From a virus, in IMG/VR virus record IMGVR_UViG_3300037322_000275, positions 1 through 64,000 of that record: a DNA stretch of 64,000 nucleotides. One strand, given 5' to 3'. Positions 53,906 to 62,259 of this stretch are shown here, in pieces (the first letter of the stretch is position 1; the number at the start of each line of letters is the position of its first letter). The notes under the pieces were generated by a model. It saw only the letters and a list, made by a program, of their open reading frames with translations, ran no database searches and was not told the origin of the DNA. The position numbers were made by a program, and so were the translations under genes.

Positions 53906-54940
53906 TTAAAAAGGTAATAATGTTTCGTATAATAATATTTGTTTTGCTGCATCTTTACCAAAGTTTTTTACTAGATCTGAAGGATCTTTTGACTGATATG
54001 TTGTTGGAATAAAACAATCAACAAGTCCAAAATCTTTAGAAATTTTATCTGCAAACTTTCTTCCCCAGTTAATTTCGGCATCAAAATCATTGTCATATAG
54101 TAATGAAATATCTTTAAAACGATCTTTCAACTGATCAAAAACATGTCTTTTTGGTAAAATGTTTTCACATTGTAATGCTACAGAAGGTAATCCTAATAAA
54201 CTATCGATAACCATAACATCTTTTAATGACTTAGTAATTACTAAATCTGCTCCTTGTTGTGGAAGTTGTTCCCAACCTTGCCATACAGAACTGTCATGAT
54301 TAGTTATCCATTTAAATTTTTCATTAAAAGGTTGATATATTTTGTATGTTTCAACTTTGTCTTTAATTTCTATAAAAACGTAGGCATGCTTATCTGCAAG
54401 ATATGGTGTGTCATTTATAAAAAAGTAATCTATTGCTTCTACTCTATATTTTTCAAGAGTTTTTTTACTTATTTCAAAACTTTCCCAAAATAAAACATCA
54501 TGTACTTGCCACTTGCGATTTCTTTTTTGAATCTTGTAACTTACTGACTTTGCAATTAAATCTGTTCTATTTAGTTTAGAAAAATTGTTGTTTAAAAGTT
54601 TTGTTTTTTCCATTTTTTTTAGAACAAAAAATTCTTCTAACTCAAAATCTACACCAATTTTACTCAATGCTTCCCAATAAGTTAAACTGAATTTCATTTG
54701 TACAAACTTTACAAAGTCTCCACCACCTAATTTAAAGTCGTTAAAACACACTTCATTTCCTTCTCCAATAAAGAAACCAAAAGAAGGAGTTCCTTCATTT
54801 CTAAAAGGAGAAATATTTGGTTTACCACCAATACTAATATCAAAATCAACATATTTTCTGTATATATCAATATCTTGATAATGTTGTAATATTCCTTTTT
54901 TGGAAATCATTTCCTTTTCTACATTTAAATCTATTTTCAT
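53906..54940 (-). CDS. dnaG: DnaG-type DNA primase
   Basis: 344 residues. The N-terminal SPFRNEGTPSF (44-54) is the DnaG zinc-binding-domain turn without its cysteines; TKSLKD (236-241) and LYDNDFDAE (281-289) are the TOPRIM acidic motifs, with KDPSDLVKNFG near the end as in phage primases. The usual TOPRIM Glu is replaced by the K/S pair, which is common in phage TOPRIM primases. It makes RNA primers for the DnaB helicase/PolB replisome. A tRNA-like gene lies 41 bases upstream. Confidence 0.85.
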   Translation of the reverse strand: MKIDLNVEKEMISKKGILQHYQDIDIYRKYVDFDISIGGKPNISPFRNEGTPSFGFFIGEGNEVCFNDFKLGGGDFVKFVQMKFSLTYWEALSKIGVDFELEEFFVLKKMEKTKLLNNNFSKLNRTDLIAKSVSYKIQKRNRKWQVHDVLFWESFEISKKTLEKYRVEAIDYFFINDTPYLADKHAYVFIEIKDKVETYKIYQPFNEKFKWITNHDSSVWQGWEQLPQQGADLVITKSLKDVMVIDSLLGLPSVALQCENILPKRHVFDQLKDRFKDISLLYDNDFDAEINWGRKFADKISKDFGLVDCFIPTTYQSKDPSDLVKNFGKDAAKQILLYETLLPF

Positions 54941-54981
54941 ATTAAACTTTTCATAATTTATTTAACTTTAGTTAATATTGA

Positions 54982-55073
54982 TGTCGAGACAGGATTCGAA
55001 CCTGTACGAGAATAAACCATTCCTTTTATTTCTCTATCTGTTAATTAGCGTCTACCAATTCCGCCACTCGACA
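54982..55073 (-). tRNA. tRNA-Leu-like gene (class II, long variable arm; anticodon uncertain)
   Basis: 92 bases on the minus strand. TGTCGAG pairs with CTCGACA as a perfect 7-bp acceptor stem, the T arm is ACAGG-TTCGAAT-CCTGT, the D arm (GCG...CGC with GGAATTGGTAGA) is canonical, and AATAAA-AGGAATGG-TTTATT makes a long variable arm, as in tRNA-Leu. CCA is not encoded. The segment for the anticodon arm (TAATTAACAGATAGAGA) does not form a good 5-bp stem with a normal 7-base loop, so no anticodon can be assigned with confidence. It may be a decaying or atypical tRNA. Confidence 0.6.
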
Positions 55074-55111
55074 ACCATTATAGATTATTTACTAATCTAC
55101 AATATTATAGA

Positions 55112-55681
55112 TTATCCCCAAGGATCATCACTTTTTTTAGCACTATTTCCATCAGAGTCAGGAAGTGGTGCATCTGCAACAGGTCTTTCCATAATATCTG
55201 TGGCAGAACTTTTTAATCTACTGAATTCTACATTTGTAGGTTCAATAAAATTAAAAGTTCTTAATCCTAGATATTTAGCCAGTTTTTGTTGACCTACATA
55301 ACCGTAGGTTACAAACACATTAACTTTTACACCTTCACAGTTGTCTTTAATAATTTTAAATAAACTATTTACAGCTTCACTGTAACTGTTAACTATAGGA
55401 TACACAAAATCTGCAGGTAAAACTGCTTTTGCAATTGACTTAATTCTTTGAATTGTTTGTGTCTGACGTTTTTCATCATCTGACTCATCAAAGTAAAAGC
55501 CCTGATTGATAGGTGTACCACCTGAATTATCTGTTACAATTAACTTGTAAGGTGGGTTTTTGTCTGGCTCGTCAGCTTTACGTTTTTCTATGCTAACTAA
55601 AACATTTTCTACTTTTCCAGCAGATCCATTGTTGAATACTGAGATTGCAGTATTATCGTAATCATTTAAATTAAAGCTCAT
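55112..55681 (-). CDS. Probable single-stranded DNA-binding protein
   Basis: 189 residues. The N-terminal ~100 residues are beta-rich with small basic stretches (LVSIEKRKADEPDKN) and could form an OB-like fold, and the C-terminal tail is acidic and ends KSDDPWG, as in SSB proteins whose acidic tip recruits partner enzymes. It lies directly upstream of a Sak4-like recombination ATPase, a typical SSB neighbour. No family-specific motif is certain, so the call rests on the tail and the context. Confidence 0.5.
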   Translation of the reverse strand: MSFNLNDYDNTAISVFNNGSAGKVENVLVSIEKRKADEPDKNPPYKLIVTDNSGGTPINQGFYFDESDDEKRQTQTIQRIKSIAKAVLPADFVYPIVNSYSEAVNSLFKIIKDNCEGVKVNVFVTYGYVGQQKLAKYLGLRTFNFIEPTNVEFSRLKSSATDIMERPVADAPLPDSDGNSAKKSDDPWG

Positions 55682-55752
55682 ATATTATATTTTTATTTAT
55701 TTGGCGTGTATGTATTACTTTTTATAGAAGTATAACTATTGTTTATTTATTT

Positions 55753-56514
55753 TTAAATAAAAATTTGTGACCAGTCAATTGTTAGTTTACCAGAATCATC
55801 TGATTCAATTAATGTGATCTTTTTATTTTTTAAATGCTCACTACGTGAACCACAAATTAAAGAGTCTGAAGGTGTAAAGTTAACGATTGTTTTGTTTTCA
55901 TCTCGATATAAATATCCAATCGCATCTACTTGAGAACATAAGATTGACGCGGATTTACCTATTAAATCGAGACCTCTTTCAGTCATTTCTTTTCCTTCTT
56001 TTTCTACAAATTTATCTTTTAAATGTCCTAAAATAATTAGTGTTTCAAAACAATTTTCTAATTCTTCTAAAACCATCCATAAAGCTTTTCTAGTGTATTG
56101 ATAACCTGCTCCATTTGGGAGTTGAGTAACATCATCACCAATCCAATTACGACCTTGAGCTGTTTGAGTGTACAACTTATTTGCGACTACTAAAACCATA
56201 TCTTCAAGTGCTGTAACAGTATCGATTGCACCGTATTTGTAGACATAACTACCTTTTTCTTTGTTTGCTTCTTGTATTTTATTAATTACTTCTTTTAGAA
56301 TGGAAATAGGTGCTTTATCGCTTTCTTTAGCTAATTTTAGAACGTCAATTTTCATTGCTTCTACAAAATTTGCACCTCCTTCTAAGTCTATCAATAAGCA
56401 ATTTTCTAAAGAACTTAAAGCTTGCGTTTTTCCAACTTTAGGTTTACTAAATAAAATCAATTTTTTTGGATTAATTCTATCTATCTTTCCTTTTTTACTT
56501 GGTAATTCAATCAT
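55753..56514 (-). CDS. Sak4-like RecA-fold ATPase (single-strand annealing/recombination)
   Basis: 253 residues. Walker A is LFSKPKVGKTQ (~21-31), with LIDLEGGANF and YGAIDTVTALEDM (Walker B-type) downstream, then FETLIILGHLKDK (sensor strand). The architecture matches phage Sak4-like proteins, RecA-like ATPases that bind ssDNA and assist annealing. It is followed by the SSB-like gene, which supports this. An alternative is a generic phage AAA ATPase. Confidence 0.72.
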   Translation of the reverse strand: MIELPSKKGKIDRINPKKLILFSKPKVGKTQALSSLENCLLIDLEGGANFVEAMKIDVLKLAKESDKAPISILKEVINKIQEANKEKGSYVYKYGAIDTVTALEDMVLVVANKLYTQTAQGRNWIGDDVTQLPNGAGYQYTRKALWMVLEELENCFETLIILGHLKDKFVEKEGKEMTERGLDLIGKSASILCSQVDAIGYLYRDENKTIVNFTPSDSLICGSRSEHLKNKKITLIESDDSGKLTIDWSQIFI

Positions 56515-56585
56515 TTTTTATCTTCCGACCTACCATATACCTCTAATTAATTGTTAATAACTAATTTGTATATTTTTGTAAATTT

Positions 56586-57059
56586 TTAAATATTTTTCAT
56601 TTGTAAATCTAATTTAGGAAACAGATCTGCAATATTATAATCTGCAAAACAACTAGACCTTCCATACCGACATAGTGATCTCAAATTTGATTTTCTTATG
56701 TTTCCACAATAACCAATACTAAGATATACTCCATCTTTGTTTTTTTCCTTTTCCACATTTAATAAATGTGTAATTGATTCTTGTATTGTAATTTCTGGAA
56801 AATAGTTTTTTGATAGCTTAAAGAAATCATCAAAACTACGGTACTTATAATCGTTTTGTGTTTCACAATGTACCTGATTGTCTCTGTAAAAAGTACTTTT
56901 TTGTTCTCTTGGTAATATTCCTCTTAATCCAAGTCCAAAAAGATTTCTAAAAATATCATCTAATGAATCAATAATAACATCTTCTCTAAATTTTATTTTT
57001 CTTACTTTTGAAAAATATATTTCAACATCTTCAATTGTTTTTACATTTCGTTTTATCAT
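56586..57059 (-). CDS. Small phage protein of a three-member paralogous family (member 1)
   Basis: 157 residues, unknown function. The core TFYRDNQVHCETQNDYKYR, then SFDDFFKLSKNYFPE resembles a segment of the proteins at 58822 and 59956 (Y-x-x-C..., YRSF-x-D-h...). It also has a C-rich tail (SLCRYGRSSCFADY). It shares ATGA with the upstream gene. Such small expanded families are common in phages of Bacteroidota. Confidence 0.5.
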   Translation of the reverse strand: MIKRNVKTIEDVEIYFSKVRKIKFREDVIIDSLDDIFRNLFGLGLRGILPREQKSTFYRDNQVHCETQNDYKYRSFDDFFKLSKNYFPEITIQESITHLLNVEKEKNKDGVYLSIGYCGNIRKSNLRSLCRYGRSSCFADYNIADLFPKLDLQMKNI

Positions 57060-57616
57060 TATTTTTTATTAAAGAAATTATGAATTGGTGAGTATTTTTC
57101 TTCACTAAATTTAAAATTTTCTAGTTCTTCTGTTGTTCGTAACTTTAAATCACTTTTTTCATTATTTCTGAGGTCATGATTTGTATTGTTTACAGTAAAA
57201 AAAACTTCGTTATAACTTTCCATAAGACTTAACAAAAAATCTTCACTATCTTTTTTATCTGTAAAACTTTTAAGAAATTTAACAGTTAATCTGTGATTTG
57301 AGTGACCTTGTTCAAAAAGAAACCTAAATAAAGTAGTAAAGATTTTCAACATATAAAAATCTTTAAAATTGCTAACTTTAATGTGATCTTCTGTACACCA
57401 TTCAATAATACATTTGAAAATCTTTTCTAACATTAAGATGTATTCTTTTGTATACGCTAATGTTTCTTTTCTTAAGAAATACTTTAATTCTAAAGCACAA
57501 TCTTTATCAAAGTCTGTTTTTTGAATTCTAGAGTAACACATTGCAGACGATTCTAGACAATTTATAGAACCATATTTAAAATAAACATAGTTTTCAGAAA
57601 AACTATGATCTTTCAT
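57059..57616 (-). CDS. Hypothetical protein between DnaB and the paralogous family member
   Basis: 185 residues, unrecognised. It is mostly alpha-helical with aromatic and charged residues (YTKEYILMLEKIFKCIIEW, then TLFRFLFEQGHSNHRLTV). It shares ATGA with the downstream gene and follows DnaB by 18 bases, so it belongs to the replication operon, but no motif indicates a role. Confidence 0.42.
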   Translation of the reverse strand: MKDHSFSENYVYFKYGSINCLESSAMCYSRIQKTDFDKDCALELKYFLRKETLAYTKEYILMLEKIFKCIIEWCTEDHIKVSNFKDFYMLKIFTTLFRFLFEQGHSNHRLTVKFLKSFTDKKDSEDFLLSLMESYNEVFFTVNNTNHDLRNNEKSDLKLRTTEELENFKFSEEKYSPIHNFFNKK

Positions 57617-57634
57617 TTGTTTTTTTTCTCATTT

Positions 57635-58741
57635 TTATTTGTTTTTTATAAATTTGTATACTTTTTCCATTTTTTCAGTGTTTTTTGAGTCAGGTAATTC
57701 TGAAAAAAAGTTAACTGCGCCATCAAAATATAATGGACAAACATTACCTGCACCACCGTCACGACTACCCATGATTTCTAAAAATCTAATATTGTCTTTT
57801 AATTGTTTAATATCGTATCCAAAGTATTCAGGAATTTCATGACGATAAGGACTAAATAAACCAAGCATGACATTTGCATCTCTACCTGTAAGTTTATTAT
57901 CACCTAGACCATCCATTGTGGGTTTAAGACGATTTGCCTTTTTGTTTTCAATACCTTCCTGTGCAGAACTCTGCTGTTGTATAACTACAGGTATATAATT
58001 AAATCTGTTTCTAAGCTTAATTAAATAGTCTGAAGATAATACTGAAATACTTTGATGAAGATTCATTTGTTCACCATTTCTTTTTTCTGTTGAAATAAGT
58101 GAAATGTGGTCAATAACAATCATTACATATTCATCAGGATCGTTTGCTTCATAATAGTCCTCAATAGTTGTTGTTTTACCTTTAATTTCAATGTCACGGT
58201 AATGTAATTTACCATTAGCTAGAGCATATTCTCTAACTAGGTTGTACATACCAAAACCATTTCTAATATCATCTACAAACTCTACAACTTCTTCAATTTT
58301 GTCAAAGTATTCTTTATATTTTGAAAGAATTTGTAAAACTTCTTCTGAAAGAACCTTTTTTGAATTTGTAGATTTTAAATCTGTTGGTGAAATTCTAATT
58401 CCTTCTTTAACATACAGAATATTTGCAAAACAAGATAACATTTTTTCTTCCTTAGACATTTCAAGACTAAAGTAAAAAACTTTTAATCTTATGTTAAGAC
58501 CATTATCTAGTATTTGTTGTACTGTATTATAAAGAAATAACCAGTCTGTGATTTGTGTTTTACCAACCTTCTGGTTTGCTGAAATTAGGTAATACTTACC
58601 TTGTTCTATTCCTGGTGAACTGTTTTCAAATCGAGGCAATCCCCATGGAATACAGTTCACTTTACCATCTAATATTCTTTCTCTCTTTTGTTTTATATTA
58701 CTATAAACTCTTGAAAATAAACTATCATTTTCTTTTTTCAT
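57635..58741 (-). CDS. dnaB: DnaB-like replicative helicase
   Basis: 368 residues. It shows Walker A SANQKVGKTQ (54-63), Walker B VMIVIDHISLI (~206-216), VVIQQQSS with the sensor Gln and the C-terminal MGSRDGGAGNV loop, as in DnaB/gp4-type helicases. There is no N-terminal primase-binding domain, so this is a short helicase core. It unwinds DNA at the fork with the primase at 53.9 kb and PolB at 62.7 kb. It is the first gene of its block, with an 80-base gap upstream. Confidence 0.85.
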   Translation of the reverse strand: MKKENDSLFSRVYSNIKQKRERILDGKVNCIPWGLPRFENSSPGIEQGKYYLISANQKVGKTQITDWLFLYNTVQQILDNGLNIRLKVFYFSLEMSKEEKMLSCFANILYVKEGIRISPTDLKSTNSKKVLSEEVLQILSKYKEYFDKIEEVVEFVDDIRNGFGMYNLVREYALANGKLHYRDIEIKGKTTTIEDYYEANDPDEYVMIVIDHISLISTEKRNGEQMNLHQSISVLSSDYLIKLRNRFNYIPVVIQQQSSAQEGIENKKANRLKPTMDGLGDNKLTGRDANVMLGLFSPYRHEIPEYFGYDIKQLKDNIRFLEIMGSRDGGAGNVCPLYFDGAVNFFSELPDSKNTEKMEKVYKFIKNK

Positions 58742-58821
58742 TAATTTTATTAGTGTTTACTAATAATCTCTTTGATTTTTGTTTATTTGTATAGTTTTTA
58801 ATAATTATTAAGATTACTAAA

Positions 58822-59331
58822 TTATTTGTTCATCAATTCTAGAATGTTATTCATTGAATAATGTCTATCTCCTTTTTCTTGCAATCTGTTTTCACTTGAA
58901 GAATAATTTATTACAAAATTTTTGTCAATAGACCAGCAGTTATCACTAGAATGCAAGACCCAACCACCTGCTTTACCACAAAACAAAAAACCATATCTCA
59001 TGTTGTGATATGCGTTGAAACGAGTTTCTGAAATAATTTGTTTCAAATATCCTGCAACATCTTTATCTGTAGCGTCAAAGTATGTCTTACAGATGTTTAC
59101 TATATCAAAGAAAGAACGCACTTGGCAACTGCATTGGAGATTCGAAAATTCCTTGTTGTAATACGTTTGTGGCACACCATAAAAAGAATTATATTTTGTT
59201 TTTTTTAAAAGCATGCTTCTTAAAAATAAATCTAAAGTTGTGAGACGAATACCGTTTGATCTAATATCTAGTTCAGAAAGATATAATTTTTCAAAGGGAA
59301 TCTCTTTTTTCTCTACTTGTACATCATCCAT
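58822..59331 (-). CDS. Small phage protein of the paralogous family (member 2)
   Basis: 169 residues. It shares with 56586 and 59956 the pattern F-L-R (LDLFLRSMLLKKTKY), a Cys-containing YYNKEFSNLQCSCQVR, then SFFDIVNICKTYFDA. Several Cys residues (QCSC) might bind zinc. Function unknown. It overlaps the upstream 200-residue gene by 19 bases. Confidence 0.5.
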   Translation of the reverse strand: MDDVQVEKKEIPFEKLYLSELDIRSNGIRLTTLDLFLRSMLLKKTKYNSFYGVPQTYYNKEFSNLQCSCQVRSFFDIVNICKTYFDATDKDVAGYLKQIISETRFNAYHNMRYGFLFCGKAGGWVLHSSDNCWSIDKNFVINYSSSENRLQEKGDRHYSMNNILELMNK

Positions 59332-59915
59332 AACTTAATATTGTTTTCACTGTTGGGATTAATTATTGTTTGTGATACAATGTCTGAAATTTCATCTAAA
59401 GCAGGTAATATATCTTCATCAAAATCTACATTTGTTGAAAACAGAGCTATTGCACACTTTTGTTGACTAACTGAATATTTTATTACCTTTTTGAAAATAC
59501 TTCTTTTTAGTTCAATACGATCACTATCAACAGTTGGTACTTCTTCTTCAATACTTGAAATTAAATCATTAATTCCCTGAAATTCAATAATGCCACAGGA
59601 AATAGTTGATTCTGATGCAGAAAGAAAACACAATTCTAGCTCTACAAATTCTCCATCATTATCTGTAAAAGCAGAACCATCTTCTGAAATACTTGCAATT
59701 ACTTGAGCTTCTGTTAAAGATATAACTACATTTGACTCTTCTTCTAGTGTAATATTATTCTGAACTTCTTCAAAAAAATCTTTAGAATATCTAACAAGTT
59801 TTAAAGAATCATTTTGTAAAAAATAATAATTACCTTCTGTTTTAACTAAGTTATATTCTTTATCTAAAGTTATCTTGTAAGGTCCTTCATTAATACATTT
59901 AATTTTTTTGTCCAT
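59313..59915 (-). CDS. Hypothetical phage protein with SH3-like N-terminus
   Basis: 200 residues. The first ~50 residues (KCINEGPYKITLDKEYNLVK, then YYFLQNDSLKLVRY) resemble a small SH3-like domain seen in many phage proteins. The rest is acidic and unrecognised (for example SISEDGSAFTDNDGEFVELE). It overlaps the downstream gene at ATGGATGATG. A binding rather than enzymatic role is suggested by composition. Confidence 0.42.
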   Translation of the reverse strand: MDKKIKCINEGPYKITLDKEYNLVKTEGNYYFLQNDSLKLVRYSKDFFEEVQNNITLEEESNVVISLTEAQVIASISEDGSAFTDNDGEFVELELCFLSASESTISCGIIEFQGINDLISSIEEEVPTVDSDRIELKRSIFKKVIKYSVSQQKCAIALFSTNVDFDEDILPALDEISDIVSQTIINPNSENNIKLWMMYK

Positions 59916-59955
59916 TTTTTTTTAGTTTTATTGTTTTTTAAATATTTAAAGAAAA

Positions 59956-60363
59956 CTATAATTCTTCATTCATTGTATAGAAATTTTCTAAACTATAGTT
60001 ATCTACACCTTTTTTAGTATAAAAATGCTTTATGCTATAGTCACTGATCCACTGTGCACTCTTGTTTAATGCATACTTTACAACAACTTTGTTTACTTCT
60101 GTGCAATACACTAAAATAACAAATGAAGACTCCTTCATTATTGTGTGTATGATTTTTACAACAGCTTTTAAGCTAGTATTTTCAAATCTAGATAAAACAA
60201 TAGAATGCAATTCAGTAATACTTCTAAATTTACCGCTGTCACACTGTAATTTTGTACATTCTTTATCGTGATAAGATTTATAACTTACACCTCTAAGAAA
60301 AAATCTTATCAGCTGTGTTCTTGTTCTTGTTTTAGGAACGTCTAATTCTTTAACGTAAATCAT
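59956..60363 (-). CDS. Small phage protein of the paralogous family (member 3)
   Basis: 135 residues. It has the same opening as its paralogues: RTQLIRFFLRGVSYK, SYHDKECTKLQCDSGKFRSI, then ELHSIVLSRFENTSL. It shares ATGA with the next gene upstream. Function unknown; the family seems to be amplified within this genome. Confidence 0.5.
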   Translation of the reverse strand: MIYVKELDVPKTRTRTQLIRFFLRGVSYKSYHDKECTKLQCDSGKFRSITELHSIVLSRFENTSLKAVVKIIHTIMKESSFVILVYCTEVNKVVVKYALNKSAQWISDYSIKHFYTKKGVDNYSLENFYTMNEEL

Positions 60364-60770
60364 TTTTCATTTTTGATTATTTTTATTAATTCTTTAAGAC
60401 ATCTTAGTTCTGCTTCTTCGTAGATTTCATCTGTTCTGTAAGGGAATATATCTACAATTAATCCTTTACTAATAGTATCAGGGATTGTTCTACCATGTGA
60501 TATGTAAACAGTTTTACCATCACTTAGCGTTTTTGATGTTATAGAAACATTTATATTATACTTTTTTCTAAACCATCTAAAAGCTTGTTGATAAAGAGGT
60601 ACTGGAAATTTCATCCAATTTAATTTTTTTTCAACTTTACAAGTATGGATAACTAATTGATCTTCTTGAAAATCTTTATTAGCAAAACTATATAAAGCTA
60701 AACAATACTCATCAAATCCTAATTCTTTTAAAGCTAATGCTTCTTCATAAGGAATAAATTCTTTTTCCAT
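60360..60770 (-). CDS. Conserved small phage protein (EEALALKELGF family)
   Basis: 136 residues. EEALALKELGFDEYCLALY at ~9-27, then PLYQQAFRWFRKKY and EEAELRCLKELIKII, match a common small protein of Bacteroidota phages and prophages that has no assigned function. It shares ATGA with the downstream gene. Likely an accessory replication or takeover protein; there is no catalytic motif. Confidence 0.55.
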   Translation of the reverse strand: MEKEFIPYEEALALKELGFDEYCLALYSFANKDFQEDQLVIHTCKVEKKLNWMKFPVPLYQQAFRWFRKKYNINVSITSKTLSDGKTVYISHGRTIPDTISKGLIVDIFPYRTDEIYEEAELRCLKELIKIIKNEK

Positions 60771-60807
60771 AATTATTTATAATTTTATAAACATTTTTCA
60801 TCTTTAT

Positions 60808-61413
60808 CTATTTAAGTGTTGTTGTCCAGTCTTCACTTGAAAAAGAAGATTCATCTATAAAGTTAGATAGTCTACTAGTTTCGTGTTTACCATCTTTTTT
60901 ATATATAAAGTAATCAGCTTGCTGAAGATATTGGTAATTATCTAACGAATCAATGTATACTTTCGCAGCGTTTAAAACATCGTCTTTTGAATAAGAAGGA
61001 TTGCTAAAAAACCATCTAGAAAGTTTATCATAACAACTGTCATGACTACCCATACTACCAATTTTTAATCCTTTCCATAAACTACGATATTCTTCCGTAA
61101 ATCCAGACAAACCATTTTTAACTTCTCTTGTAGATTTCTTAACAACCTTTTTTTCTTTTGTTGTATTTAAACCTTCTATTTCTAAATAATCTATTAATAA
61201 ATTACCTTTTTCTCTAATAATTAATATTTCTTCATTGTTTTCTAATATTATTTTTATAAAGTTTTTATTTTGTAATTCTTTTTTAACACTATCTACAACT
61301 GAATAACCTACAAGAGGATACTTAATTGTAAGTAATGTCAGAAACTCAACTAATGAAATATTAGAATTATCTAGAAAATTAAAATCTAAAATTAATGCTA
61401 ATTTGTTTTTCAC
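60808..61413 (-). CDS. Putative replication-associated protein with conserved C-terminal domain
   Basis: 201 residues. The N-terminal ~80 residues look like a small helical/winged domain. A Lys-rich linker (KEKKVVKKSTREVK) is followed by a C-terminal domain (EEYRSLWKGLKIGSMGSHD, then SCYDKLSRWFFSNPSYSK and RLSNFIDE) of a kind often encoded near replication genes in such phages. It may help helicase loading or origin recognition. No catalytic motif; the call is tentative. Confidence 0.45.
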   Translation of the reverse strand: MKNKLALILDFNFLDNSNISLVEFLTLLTIKYPLVGYSVVDSVKKELQNKNFIKIILENNEEILIIREKGNLLIDYLEIEGLNTTKEKKVVKKSTREVKNGLSGFTEEYRSLWKGLKIGSMGSHDSCYDKLSRWFFSNPSYSKDDVLNAAKVYIDSLDNYQYLQQADYFIYKKDGKHETSRLSNFIDESSFSSEDWTTTLK

Positions 61414-61433
61414 TTGTTTCTAGTTTACTAAAA

Positions 61434-61724
61434 TTATTTTTCTTCAGTTATAATAATACTACTTGGCGTAAGATTTCTAATACCATTTGTAGTGTTGTAC
61501 ACCTGTATTGTATTATTGGTTTTTTCAATAATTTTTGAAGGTGTAAGTTCTTTGATACCATTTGTTGTATTGTATACATTTGTGGTATTGCCGTTTGTTT
61601 GTATTACTTGTGACGGTGTTAAACTTCTAATACCGTTTTCTGTTTTATAAACTTCTGTTGTTTTTTGCTGAGCATTCACGTTACAAAACGTAAATAATAC
61701 AATCAGCAATAATATTTCTTTCAT
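61434..61724 (-). CDS. Secreted small protein with three ~25-residue repeats
   Basis: 96 residues from ATG 61724; the ATG at 61754 would place ten basic residues before the signal. A typical signal peptide (ILLLIVLFTFCNVNAQ) is followed by three tandem repeats of the form T-x-VY-x-T-x-NGI-x-x-LTPS-x-I-I. A phage-encoded exported repeat protein is unusual in a replication operon; it may act in the periplasm or at the cell surface, for example in superinfection exclusion. It starts 1 base after the tiny TM gene. Confidence 0.6.
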   Translation of the reverse strand: MKEILLLIVLFTFCNVNAQQKTTEVYKTENGIRSLTPSQVIQTNGNTTNVYNTTNGIKELTPSKIIEKTNNTIQVYNTTNGIRNLTPSSIIITEEK

Positions 61725-61725
61725 T

Positions 61726-61815
61726 TTATTTTTTTTTACGAAGAAACCACGCAATGGCGATTATCAATAACAGGTAACCAAATACCATGTCAAAGCCATA
61801 AATTGTTTCTTCCAT
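61726..61815 (-). CDS. 29-residue single-TM microprotein
   Basis: ATG at 61815, TAA at 61728-61726. The product has a short acidic N-terminus (MEETIYGFD), one hydrophobic helix (~10-25, VFGYLLLIIAIAWFL) and a basic RKKK tail, the pattern of an N-out/C-in anchored small membrane protein. Start overlaps the stop of the upstream zinc-binding gene (TAATG) and it ends one base before the secreted repeat protein start, so all three are tightly coupled. Function unknown. Confidence 0.55.
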   Translation of the reverse strand: MEETIYGFDMVFGYLLLIIAIAWFLRKKK

Positions 61816-62006
61816 TATAATTCATTTTCAAATTCAAAATCATCTTCATTCATTGAAAAAAGATAATCACTTTCCAGTTCACTTGTAACAACTCCTTCAG
61901 CTTTACATAAAGTACAGTCTTGATACTCAAATCCTTTTTTACCATTTGCTTTAGGTTGCATAATTTCTTTAGCACCTAAACACTTTGGACATCTTTTATT
62001 TTTCAT
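61815..62006 (-). CDS. Small DnaJ-type zinc-finger protein
   Basis: 63 residues. CPKCLGAKE (6-14) and CTLCKAEGVV (31-40) form two CxxCxG-like knuckles as in DnaJ central zinc domains, with an acidic tail (EDDFEFENEL). It overlaps its neighbours at both ends (10 bases upstream, TAATG downstream). Probably binds zinc; partner unknown. Confidence 0.62.
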   Translation of the reverse strand: MKNKRCPKCLGAKEIMQPKANGKKGFEYQDCTLCKAEGVVTSELESDYLFSMNEDDFEFENEL

Positions 62007-62259
62007 AGTTAATTCTTTCTTTTAACATTGATGCGGCTAAAACATATGATCTTTTTGCTAAAGTTTCATGATTTTTTATCATTTCAACTCCTGCAGAAGA
62101 ACCATGACAAGTTGACAACAATCCTTGCATTGCGGAATTTGCAAAATAATCCAGCAAAGTCATTCCTTTCTGAATATCATATATTACGTTTTTTTCTTGT
62201 ACTACAGTTTTATTAACGTCTAATTCAAAACTTGGAAATGCATTAATATTGTTTTTCAT
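61996..62259 (-). CDS. Conserved small phage protein (DYFA family)
   Basis: 87 residues. The GMTLLDYFANSAMQGLLS segment and the C-terminal RSYVLAASMLKERIN match a widespread family of small phage/prophage proteins with a D-Y-F-A motif and an A-x-x-ML-x-R end. Function is unknown. It overlaps both neighbours. Confidence 0.6.
   Translation of the reverse strand: MKNNINAFPSFELDVNKTVVQEKNVIYDIQKGMTLLDYFANSAMQGLLSTCHGSSAGVEMIKNHETLAKRSYVLAASMLKERINYEK

Noticed and set aside
54982-55073. Suppressor tRNA with stop-codon reassignment
   Set aside because: No anticodon can be identified and large genes end normally at ordinary stops without in-frame TAG or TGA read-through.
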